Source: an uncultured Candidatus Melainabacteria bacterium
GTDB taxonomy: Bacteria > Cyanobacteriota > Vampirovibrionia > Gastranaerophilales > Gastranaerophilaceae
DNA: 64,000 nt
Direction of reading: 5' to 3'
Assembly (NCBI GenBank): GCA_947364235.1
Contig: CANARY010000001.1
Span: forward strand, 1-64,000
Below are positions 35,804 through 43,860 of the stretch, piece by piece; within the stretch, counting starts at the first letter, position 1, and each line of letters opens with the position of its first letter. The notes under the pieces were generated by a model, which had not been told where the DNA came from, made no database searches, and worked only from the letters and a program-made list of their open reading frames with translations. Made by a program: the position numbers and the translations under genes.

Positions 35804-36805
35804 ATGGCTAAAAAGAACGATACACTTAATATTATGATTGATGACATTTCTGATGAAGGTGTTGATTTCAATAGCATTGAGCCTGTTGAAGATGATGATG
35901 AAGAGCTTATTGCAATCGAAGAACCTAAAACTCAGGAAAGCTTAAACTCTGTTAACTCAGACGATTCAGTGCGTATATACCTTCAGCAAATTGGTAAAAT
36001 ACCGCTTCTATCACCTGAAGAAGAGCTTGAAGTTGCTAAGAAAATTTACGAAACTCAAAGCGAAATCGCAAGAAAAGTACTTATTAATGCAAACTTGAGG
36101 CTTGTTGTAAGTATTGCAAAAAAATACATAGGACGCGGTTTATCTTTCCTTGATTTAATTCAGGAAGGCAACATGGGCTTAATCAAAGCAACTGAAAAAT
36201 TTGATTATACAAAAGGGTACAAATTTTCAACTTACGCAACATGGTGGATTCAGCAGTCTATCACACGCGCTATCGCAGACAAAGCAAGAATTATAAGGCT
36301 TCCGATTCACTTAATTGAGTCCATAAACAAAATCAAAAAAGCTACAATGGATTTAACTACAGAGCTTGGCAGAATTCCTGTTAAGCAGGAAATTGCAGAT
36401 AAAATGGGAATTCCTGTTTCAAAATTAACTTCAATAATCAAGTCCACTCAGTCTACAATCAGCATTGACACACCAACCGGACAAAAAGACGATTCAAACA
36501 AAATTATTGACTACATTGTAGACGAATCAACGATTGCTCCGGACTCTCTTGTATCACAGGAAAGCATGCTTGATGATATCAAATGTATGTTAGAGCAGCT
36601 GAGCCAAAAAGAGCGCGACGTATTGATTTTAAGATTCGGTTTAAATAACGACGGAAACAAAAAGACTCTGGATGAAATAGGTTCAATTTACGGGGTTTCA
36701 AGAGAACGTATCCGTCAAATCGAAAACCGTGCGATTTCAAAATTGAAAAAGTTGTGTAGAAATAAAAACTTAACAACCGGGTTAAAAAATTATTTCGGAG
36801 AATAG
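35804..36805 (+). CDS. rpoD: RNA polymerase sigma-70 factor, RpoD/SigA group
   Basis: 333 residues. Region 1.2 is [20 protein letters not shown]. Region 2 includes [20 protein letters not shown] and [17 protein letters not shown]. Region 3 is followed by region 4 with [20 protein letters not shown]. The extended acidic lead (30-45) is short, as in compact primary sigma factors. It recognises TTGACA/TATAAT-type promoters, which fits those marked in this window. AAACGAGGTAAATAAA precedes the ATG. Confidence 0.92.
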   Translation: MAKKNDTLNIMIDDISDEGVDFNSIEPVEDDDEELIAIEEPKTQESLNSVNSDDSVRIYLQQIGKIPLLSPEEELEVAKKIYETQSEIARKVLINANLRLVVSIAKKYIGRGLSFLDLIQEGNMGLIKATEKFDYTKGYKFSTYATWWIQQSITRAIADKARIIRLPIHLIESINKIKKATMDLTTELGRIPVKQEIADKMGIPVSKLTSIIKSTQSTISIDTPTGQKDDSNKIIDYIVDESTIAPDSLVSQESMLDDIKCMLEQLSQKERDVLILRFGLNNDGNKKTLDEIGSIYGVSRERIRQIENRAISKLKKLCRNKNLTTGLKNYFGE

Positions 36806-36829
36806 TACTACGTACATAGTTATTTGGTC

Positions 36830-36879
36830 GAGACGCATTGAGCAAATTACCAAAACCAAGGTTAAACAGCCGGCGTCTC
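36830..36879. repeat. Long-loop hairpin between sigma factor and TPR gene
   Basis: GAGACGC (36830-36836) pairs with GCGTCTC (36873-36879) around 36 bases that include CCAAAACCAAGG. There is no T run, so it is not a standard terminator. It may shape the leader of the TPR gene. Confidence 0.4.
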
Positions 36880-36908
36880 TCAAAGTAAACAAGATAAAGA
36901 GATGAGAA

Positions 36909-38672
36909 ATGATTGATATAGATAGAATTAATGAATTAGTTGGAGAAAAAGAATTTGAAAAAGCGCAGGAGCTTCTAATCCCTGCGCTCAAAGAACAGCC
37001 TGATAATATTGAGTTAATCAAGCTTTCCGGTTTGACTGAAATAAACCTCGACAACTGGGATGAAGCAAGGAAAGCGTTTGAAACAGTTGTTAAGTTTAAT
37101 CCTGAAGATGCTGTTTCATTTTTCTATCTAGGCAACTGCTACAACAATCTTGGTGATTTTATTTCAGCAAAAAATGCTTATATAACTGTAATTAACCTTA
37201 GACCTGAGTATTTAGATGCGTACAAAAGCTTATGTATTGCCTTAATGAAGCTCAACGAACCGGAAGAAGCAATTAAATATGCTTACAAAGCTTCAACAAT
37301 CGATACTGAAGATTATATCTTTGATTTCATAATAGGTACAGCTTATATGAAAAACAGAGAATTTGATAAAAGTATTGAACCATTCAAACGCGCGCTTCAA
37401 AAAGAGCCGGAAAACTTAGGAACGATAAACAGCTTGGGCACTGCAAGCATGGCTGTTGGAAAAAGCGAAGAAGCAATTAAGTATTATACAATGGCTCTCA
37501 GCTTAAATCCGAAAAATCCAATGGCATATTACAATTTAGGCTCAGTTTTTCAAGTGCAGCAAAACCACGCCGAAGCTTGCAAATACTTAGAAAAAGCAGC
37601 TGAACTGGATGACGAAGACGAAGGGTTTAAAGTTGCGCTTGCAATGTCAAAAACTAAAATCGGGCTGTATAAAGAAGCAGCAGAGCTATACAAAAGCCTT
37701 ATGATTTCACATCCGGAAAAAGAGAATTACAAGTTTAATCTTATTACTTGTTATGAGGCAATGGGAGAAATCCAGACAGCAATCACAATGCTTGAAAAAA
37801 TTGTTTATCTTAACCAGAAATTTATACTTCCTGCTCAAAAGCTTGCAGGGCTTTACATAAGAACTAGCCAGCTTACAAAAGCCAAAGAAATTTTCGATAA
37901 CATTCTTCTTAAGAACAACCCGACAGCTGAAACATTGCATCAATATGCAGTTCTCTCATCCAGTCTTTGTGATACAGATACTGCAGAAAAAATGCTGAAA
38001 AAAGTTATCAAAATGAATCCAGATATGGCAAAAGCACACAAAGATTTAGGAATAATTTTCCTTAATAAGCGCCTTTTTGATTATGCAGAAGATGAATTTA
38101 AGACTGCGATGAAGCTTCAGCCTAACGATTTTGAGATTATTTTCGAGTATGGAAACTTCCTTTATTCAATCTCAAAAAATACAGAAGCTGAAAGATTTTA
38201 TCAGGAAGCTCTTGATATTGAGCCTGATAACATTCTTGCGCTTACTTTTATGGCGTTAAATAAGCTTATTTTAAACCAGCTTGACGAAGCAAAAGATTAT
38301 ATAATGAAAGCTTTAAAAATTAACCCGCACCACGAATACATTCTTTTCTGCGCCGGCAGAATTTTCTATGCCAGAAAAGAATATGAAGAAGCAAAACCAT
38401 ATTTAATTCGTGCAGTTGAGCAAAATCCGGATATTGAAACCCAGAATACGCTGGCTTTAACTTATTATGAGCTTGGAGAGTACAACTCTGCAATCGGAAT
38501 TTTTAACAACCTTCTGGCTAAAAAGCCTGAAAACGTTTCGGTTCTAATGAGTATTGCAAAATGCTATGAAGGTTTGAAAGACAATGATAAAGCGCTTGAA
38601 TACTTAGAAAAAGTAGTTGCAATTTTTCCTGAAGACGAAGATGCTCATGAGATGATTAGAAAATTGTCTTAA
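36909..38672 (+). CDS. Tetratricopeptide-repeat protein
   Basis: 587 residues made of about 15 TPR units from end to end. Examples are PEDAVSFFYLGNCYNNLGDF, PKNPMAYYNLGSVFQVQQNH and PENVSVLMSIAKCYEGLKDN. No signal peptide or enzymatic domain is seen, so it is a cytoplasmic scaffold. GATAAAGAGATGAGAA precedes the ATG. The stop overlaps the convergent membrane-protein gene by four bases. Partner unknown. Confidence 0.85.
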   Translation: MIDIDRINELVGEKEFEKAQELLIPALKEQPDNIELIKLSGLTEINLDNWDEARKAFETVVKFNPEDAVSFFYLGNCYNNLGDFISAKNAYITVINLRPEYLDAYKSLCIALMKLNEPEEAIKYAYKASTIDTEDYIFDFIIGTAYMKNREFDKSIEPFKRALQKEPENLGTINSLGTASMAVGKSEEAIKYYTMALSLNPKNPMAYYNLGSVFQVQQNHAEACKYLEKAAELDDEDEGFKVALAMSKTKIGLYKEAAELYKSLMISHPEKENYKFNLITCYEAMGEIQTAITMLEKIVYLNQKFILPAQKLAGLYIRTSQLTKAKEIFDNILLKNNPTAETLHQYAVLSSSLCDTDTAEKMLKKVIKMNPDMAKAHKDLGIIFLNKRLFDYAEDEFKTAMKLQPNDFEIIFEYGNFLYSISKNTEAERFYQEALDIEPDNILALTFMALNKLILNQLDEAKDYIMKALKINPHHEYILFCAGRIFYARKEYEEAKPYLIRAVEQNPDIETQNTLALTYYELGEYNSAIGIFNNLLAKKPENVSVLMSIAKCYEGLKDNDKALEYLEKVVAIFPEDEDAHEMIRKLS

Positions 38673-39490
38673 ACCGTTTTGTCTAAATTTCCGCCGATTT
38701 TAACAAAATTGTTGTAATAATAATTCGCAATCAGCACAGCTGCAAACATCATGTAGTAAAAGTTTGCAAGCGTAAAGATAAAGTGTGTAATTACATTCAT
38801 ACCGAAAATTGTTGTCAAAAATGACAGAATAAAATATGAAATAAAAAGCAGCACATACAATAATAAATTACCGAAAAATTTTCTGCTGAACAAATCTTTC
38901 AAAGAGAAATATAACGCTTTGAAAGGATTTTTTGATTTAAAAAACAGAGCCGGGAAGTAGAAAAGAACAACAAAATATTCCAGCATCATTCCGGCAAGTA
39001 AAAGAATATTCCAAGCATTGAGCTTAAACAGCTGTTCATTAGAAAGCGACATCAAAAAGTTTTTAAAAGCAGCAGAAGATTCAAGCGCTCCAGAAAAAGC
39101 TTCAGCCGGAATTCCGATGTTTCCGATTAATTTCATACCTGCAAAATATGTCGCAGATAGAATTAAAGACGAAATCACAAAGATAATAAACATTGAACCC
39201 AAAACCGGAAGAAAATATTCACCTACACCAGCCGGAAACTCTTTGATAAGAGAGTTTGCTTCTTCACGATCAGTATCAGAAACACAAAGCTTCAGCATAT
39301 AACCCCAGCCTGACAAAAAAGCACCAAGCATTAAAACAAAAAGTGAAAATGCAATAAGCAGGCTGATTAAGCTTCCGCCCAGTGAAAATAATATATACAA
39401 GCTTGAAATAAGCGAGAAAAATATTAACGGCGTAGCAAGTATTATGTTTCTATTAGTAAGAGAAAAACTCTCTTTTATTATGCTGAACAT
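38669..39490 (-). CDS. Multi-pass membrane protein, unknown
   Basis: 273 residues with about six hydrophobic segments. It resembles the loose group of DUF-type integral membrane proteins with a repeated NPFKALYFSLKDLFSRKFFG-like amphipathic loop (near 190). No enzymatic motif. It starts three bases after the CpaE-like gene stop and is co-transcribed with it. Confidence 0.6.
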   Translation of the reverse strand: MFSIIKESFSLTNRNIILATPLIFFSLISSLYILFSLGGSLISLLIAFSLFVLMLGAFLSGWGYMLKLCVSDTDREEANSLIKEFPAGVGEYFLPVLGSMFIIFVISSLILSATYFAGMKLIGNIGIPAEAFSGALESSAAFKNFLMSLSNEQLFKLNAWNILLLAGMMLEYFVVLFYFPALFFKSKNPFKALYFSLKDLFSRKFFGNLLLYVLLFISYFILSFLTTIFGMNVITHFIFTLANFYYMMFAAVLIANYYYNNFVKIGGNLDKTV

Positions 39491-39493
39491 TAT

Positions 39494-40652
39494 TTATCCT
39501 CTTATATACTGAATTACTGACTGCTCAATAATATCGTCTGAAACTTTTGCAGCAAAATCTCTAAAACTATTACTGATATTTGATTCTGAGTTAATATCGG
39601 AAATAACAGTGCCTTTATTAATTGCCTCCATTATAGTGAAGTAATTATTAGGAATTTTCCAGTAAACCTGTTCTCCAAGCGTATTTTCAATATCTTCAAT
39701 CTTAATTTCATCATTTTCCATATAACGATTTATAATAATTTTAACTTTTTCTTTCGGATATTTTCTTGAACGGAACAAGTTTAAACATCTCTGAGCGTTT
39801 CTGATTGCAGGAATATTCACAATCGTAGTAAAAAGTATCCAATCAGAGCTATCCAAAATTTTCAAAGAAATAGGGTCGATACTTGACGACATATCTACTA
39901 CAATGTATGGAAAAACTTTTTTCAAAGCTGCAAACAAATCTGTTATCTGCTGTGTTGTAATACTTTCAGACTGCTCTATATAGCTTGGATCTGATAAAAC
40001 ATAAAGCGGAATATCTTTGTATTTTTCAAAACCTTTGATAAACACGTTTTCTTCTTTGTTTAACAAACGTTTGATAACATAATTAACATCAAACGGAGGA
40101 TTGATGTTTAAGAAAGTTGAAATATCGCCGAGCTGTAAGTTTAAATCAACAAGAGCAACTTTATTTTTTGTAATTTTAGCAAGCTCAGACGCCAGATTTA
40201 CAGCAATCGTTGTTTTGCCTATCCCGCCTTTATTAGAATAAACAGTAATTATTTTAGACTGAGAAGTTTCATTCTCAGGCGAAATACTTGAAAGCATAGT
40301 AAGAACACGGACTAAGTCTTCTTTTAAAACCGGCTTCGGTAAAAATTCTTTTGCTCCAAGCCTTAAAGCTTTAATTATAGTGTTTGTAGAATAATTCACA
40401 GAAGTGATTATGATTTTTGAAGTTACAAGCTTCAAGCTGTCTGCAATTTCATCAAGTCCCGAAAACTCATCTGAAATATCCATTACAACAATAGGATTTG
40501 AAGCTTGTTTAATTTCTTCGTACCCTTTCTTATAATCATCAAAAAGCTTTACTTCATCAACAAACTCAAGTCCTTCTGTGAAGGATTTCAAAACTTCTCT
40601 TGAGTTTTCGTTTTTATCAAGAATAAAAATCGTGGATAAATTTTGCATCATA
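39494..40652 (-). CDS. CpaE/TadZ-like protein: receiver-like domain plus MinD/ParA ATPase
   Basis: About 385 residues. The N-terminal receiver-like domain (1-120) retains an Asp in PIVVMDISDEF and the LRLGAKEFLPKP end. A ParA/MinD ATPase follows with the deviant P-loop YSNKGGIGKTT near 140 and VVDMSSSIDP. CpaE/TadZ proteins place pilus machinery at cell poles. I choose the tandem ATGs at 40649-40652 behind AGAGAGGTT over the upstream in-frame ATGs. Its neighbours are a membrane protein and a degenerate Hcp, not the usual tad genes, so the pilus role is an inference. Confidence 0.75.
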
Positions 40653-40708
40653 ACCTCTCTTACCACTCTAATATACATCAAATTAGATATGTGGTAAACA
40701 TCTTAAAA

Positions 40709-42283
40709 TTACTTATCCAGAATTTCTTCAAGATTTCTTTTAACAGAAGTCAAACCTTTAACTCCAAAAACCTTTTGAAAAGTTGTCATCATATTAGGAT
40801 TGAGCATTATCGGAGTACATTTACCGACATAAATATTTACGTTTTGAGTCTGCGATAAATATATCATCTGCGAAATCGTATGCCTGTCACATTTCGGGAA
40901 AAACACTGTCACCGGAGTTTGAACTTCTTTCATAAGCCTGTCAGTAATAGCAGTAATTGCGAATGTGTCAAAACAAGCATTCAAACAAATAACATTATCT
41001 CTTTGAACGCAGTATGAAAGCGAAATTATCAAAACATTTTCAGGCGTCTGAGTCAAAAGTTTTTCAAAATAAGCTTTCTGCTCAAGTGTATAAGCACCCA
41101 GCCCGATTACAAAAACATGCGAATAGTTTCCAATCCGTTCTTTAACTTCATTTATTACAGCATCGTAATCAAATCCAACACTGACACTTTCGCACTGCCT
41201 GCCTGTTTTAAAACCTTTTGCATCTTTTGCAGACTGAATAACTTCTGAAAAATCTTTATCTTTAATAGAAATAACACCTTTAGAAGTCGCAAAATCAGTT
41301 GTATACAAAAGCCCTCTATAGAGATTCTCTACATTATAAAGCGAATGCCTTGTGAGAATAATCGGCCCTGGAAACGTTGCAAAATCCAGAAGACAGTTTT
41401 CAATACCTTGACCAAATTGCCCTTTTAAGTTTTTATATTCATTAAACTTAGGGTATGTATTAGCTAATATCATCTCATCGTGAGTATAAACATCAATTTC
41501 TTCGTCTTTAAGAGCTTCAAGAATATCTTCAAGCTCTCTGATATTAGACCCCACAACAAGAACGGCTTTTCCGGGAGTTGTTGTGTAAGAAACTTCTTTC
41601 ACTCCGCACTTCCCATATCTCTGTTCTCTGGCAGTTTTTAACGAGTTCATTAAAGTATTGTCAACTTTGGCAATCTCTTCAATCATTTCTTTGATATTAT
41701 CTGTGTCTTGAGTATTGGCATTCAAAGAGTTTAAAAGCCTTAAAATTGAAAGGTATCCTTCTTCTGCATCAACTCCAAATGTTTCTAAATCTAGAATATT
41801 AATACAAATACTTTTTGCAAGAACAAAAGAAATTCTATACAAATCACGAAGTTCCGGTGAAATATTTTTGAGTTTTTTCAAAAACTCTTTTTCACCAAGC
41901 TGAATAGACTTAATAATATCCGTACCTTGATTAAATTTCAAACTAGATTCCATAAAATCAGGTTCTGCATTTTTCTCTTTACAAATAGTTTTGTATTTTT
42001 CAATAAGAGGCGGAAGTATTTTATTAAACTCTGCCGTCATTGTTTTAAAATCATTTTCAGAAAACTCAAAATTAGATACCATCACAGAAATAGTATTTAA
42101 AATAACATTTCTTGCGCTTTCATCCAAATGCCCGTTTTCATAAAGCTTTAAAGCATAATAAGCAGTGAGTTTAAGATACAGAACAAGAACTTCCTGCAAA
42201 GACGAAGTTCTCGGGTTTATAGAACACAGCCCTCTTGAAATACAGCTGTCGTATTGATAGTCTTCATTATAATTGTAATTCAT
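40709..42283 (-). CDS. Degenerate hybrid-cluster (hydroxylamine reductase-like) protein
   Basis: 524 residues clearly related to Hcp: EIDVYTHDEMILANTYPKF, FPGPIILTRHSLYNVENLYR, and a C-terminus ending in FGVKGLTSVKRNLEEIL. Key cluster ligands differ from the family pattern as I recall it. TTNC reads TRHS, GGCDG reads GLGAY, TLACGK reads SLSYCV (one position off), and the Glu near WYEQKA is absent. GQCND reads NACFD and keeps its Cys. At the N-terminus only Cys14 and Cys20 remain of four. It probably lacks a normal hybrid cluster and may be regulatory or structural. Confidence 0.75.
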   Translation of the reverse strand: MNYNYNEDYQYDSCISRGLCSINPRTSSLQEVLVLYLKLTAYYALKLYENGHLDESARNVILNTISVMVSNFEFSENDFKTMTAEFNKILPPLIEKYKTICKEKNAEPDFMESSLKFNQGTDIIKSIQLGEKEFLKKLKNISPELRDLYRISFVLAKSICINILDLETFGVDAEEGYLSILRLLNSLNANTQDTDNIKEMIEEIAKVDNTLMNSLKTAREQRYGKCGVKEVSYTTTPGKAVLVVGSNIRELEDILEALKDEEIDVYTHDEMILANTYPKFNEYKNLKGQFGQGIENCLLDFATFPGPIILTRHSLYNVENLYRGLLYTTDFATSKGVISIKDKDFSEVIQSAKDAKGFKTGRQCESVSVGFDYDAVINEVKERIGNYSHVFVIGLGAYTLEQKAYFEKLLTQTPENVLIISLSYCVQRDNVICLNACFDTFAITAITDRLMKEVQTPVTVFFPKCDRHTISQMIYLSQTQNVNIYVGKCTPIMLNPNMMTTFQKVFGVKGLTSVKRNLEEILDK

Positions 42284-42410
42284 AGCAATTTTATGATAAG
42301 CTTAATCACAATTTTTTTTATTCCCCGAAAGGGTTAATACCTTCCTACGCTGGACAAAACCTGTTGTTTATGATATTATGCAGGGGTGTGTTATGAATGA
42401 GGATTAAATT

Positions 42411-42719
42411 ATGAAAATCTCTGCTATCCAAAGTTACAAGCTTTGCCCTGCCTCTTGTCCAAAAATCAATAATTCCAGGAAATTTGATTTAGAGCCGAAA
42501 CAAGATACAGTTAGTTTTCAAGGTAAAACAGTTGTCAAAGGAATGGGCTGGGGCGCAGTTCTCGGGCTTGGAGCTCTTGCAATAATCAGCGGAGGAGCAG
42601 CTGCTCCAATTGCTTATGCAGCTTATGCGGCAACAATGGGAACTGCCGGAGGAATGCTCGGACATGCGATTGAGCAGAGCAATAAAGATAACAAAAGCAA
42701 TAAAGAAGATAAAAAATAG
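42411..42719 (+). CDS. Small protein with SFQGK motif and glycine-rich hydrophobic region
   Basis: 102 residues. The N-terminal part ends in QDTVSFQGKTVVKG, the lineage-type motif seen at 20952 and 43861. A glycine/alanine-rich hydrophobic stretch (about 48-90, GLGALAIISGGAAAPIAYAA) could form a membrane hairpin. A charged KEDKK tail follows. GAGGATTAAATT precedes the ATG. The preceding 127 bases back to the Hcp-like start hold only promoter-like sequence. Function unknown. Confidence 0.6.
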   Translation: MKISAIQSYKLCPASCPKINNSRKFDLEPKQDTVSFQGKTVVKGMGWGAVLGLGALAIISGGAAAPIAYAAYAATMGTAGGMLGHAIEQSNKDNKSNKEDKK

Positions 42720-42757
42720 CTTTCATGTTATAATCCTTGTAAAATTAGGAGAATAAA

Positions 42758-43585
42758 ATGTTTAGCACAGATATTATCTATGAAGTTGTTACCTTCGCAA
42801 TCGGAGATACAAAATCCGGAACAAAAATGGGTAAATTGCAATTAAAAGACCCGGCAAACGGTGAAGCTTTGAATTGTATTCTCTGGGAAGAAGCTTTGAA
42901 TAGAATGGATTCAAAGTTGTTCAGATGCGGAAATCAACTGAGAATAGTATCAGGCTCATTCAACGAAAAATACAATAACTGTTTGGTTTCTTCACTAGAG
43001 CTTATCAAAGAAGCAAAAATCGGGCTTGATGAAAGTGAAAGAAATCAAGTTTATAATGAGATTATAGAATTTATTGAAAAAATCAAAGACGACGAGCTTA
43101 AAACTTTTGTTCTAGACATTTATACAAGACACAAAGACTTAATTATGATTATGCCTGCTGCAAAGCTTATGCACCATAATTACGTAGGCGGGCTTATGGT
43201 TCATATATTGGAATGTTTAAAATATGCAGAAGTTAACATGCAAGCTTTTTTCCAGCGTGTTAATCATGATGAAGTATATGCAGCCTGCCTTTTGCACGAT
43301 ATTGGCAAGATTTTTGAATACAAAGTCGATACAGAATCCGGCTTGATTGATTACGATGAAAACTTCAGAAAAGAATGGGTTTCTCATTCCCAATATGGAT
43401 TTACAATCTGTATGGCAGCAGGGTTTAAGCGTGTTGCAAAGATGATTGCAGCTCACCACGCCAGAACCGACTGGGGAGCAATTGTTGATTTAAACGAAAA
43501 AGATTTAGAACCGTTTGTATACTTAATTCACCACATTGACGACCTTTCAGCAAAATTCGGCAGAACAAATGTCGCCATGCTCTAA
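42758..43585 (+). CDS. YhaM-like 3'-5' exoribonuclease (OB fold plus HD domain)
   Basis: 275 residues. An N-terminal OB-type nucleic-acid-binding domain (1-85; GKLQLKDPANGEALNCILWE) is followed by an HD domain with HHNYVGGLMVHILE, the core LLHDIGKIFEY near 188, and AAHHARTDWG near 230. YhaM enzymes trim RNA ends. TAGGAGAATAAA precedes the ATG. A strong independent promoter begins right after its stop. Confidence 0.85.
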   Translation: MFSTDIIYEVVTFAIGDTKSGTKMGKLQLKDPANGEALNCILWEEALNRMDSKLFRCGNQLRIVSGSFNEKYNNCLVSSLELIKEAKIGLDESERNQVYNEIIEFIEKIKDDELKTFVLDIYTRHKDLIMIMPAAKLMHHNYVGGLMVHILECLKYAEVNMQAFFQRVNHDEVYAACLLHDIGKIFEYKVDTESGLIDYDENFRKEWVSHSQYGFTICMAAGFKRVAKMIAAHHARTDWGAIVDLNEKDLEPFVYLIHHIDDLSAKFGRTNVAML

Positions 43586-43588
43586 ACA

Positions 43589-43617
43589 TTGATACATTTA
43601 CAAAAATATGTTACAAT
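43589..43617 (+). promoter_or_regulatory. Promoter of micropeptide RNA locus 1
   Basis: TTGATA (43589-43594), 17-base spacer, TACAAT (43612-43617) with an extended TG one base ahead (TGTTACAAT). The start would be near 43624, about 7 bases before the 5' arm of the structured RNA. Confidence 0.7.
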
Positions 43618-43623
43618 TAAGTC

Positions 43624-43829
43624 CTGAACTTTAAAAAGAGAATACAGGCTAAAGATTTTTAATTAACATTTCGCTGATTTCTAACAAGAAAGGAGGTGAA
43701 TATGCAATTAGAAATCAATGCAAGAGAATTAGCATTATTAATAATACTAATTCTCGAACTCAAAGTCCTATTTAGTTAGGGCTGCGGGTATGGGTAGTTG
43801 CAATACCCATGCCTGTACTCTCATTTTAA
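43624..43829 (+). ncRNA. Structured mRNA locus 1: closing arms around a hydrophobic micro-ORF
   Basis: The 5' arm (43631-43649, TTAAAAAGAGAATACAGGC) and the reverse complement of the 3' arm (43811-43829) agree at 17 of 19 positions. Inside lie a strong ribosome-binding site AAAGGAGGTGAAT, a 25-codon ORF, and a hairpin in which ATGGGTA (near 43789) pairs with TACCCAT (43804-43810). The 3' arm continues into T4. The whole could fold end to end and hide or time translation of the peptide. Alternatives are a regulatory leader for the peptidase gene at 43861. See the matching locus at 59496-59751. Confidence 0.6.
43702..43779 (+). CDS. Micropeptide 1, hydrophobic, type I toxin-like
   Basis: 25 residues, starting MQLEINARELALLIILILEL and ending KVLFS. 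One hydrophobic helix with a charged N-terminal lead could span or lie on a membrane. AAAGGAGG ends six bases before the ATG, among the best ribosome-binding sites in the window. The core RELALLIILI resembles KELALMIITV of the peptide at 59591. Its own promoter at 43589 and enclosing complementary arms support a real expressed unit. Confidence 0.6.
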   Translation: MQLEINARELALLIILILELKVLFS

Positions 43830-43860
43830 CCCATTTTCAAAATTTTTCAAGAGTACAAAA

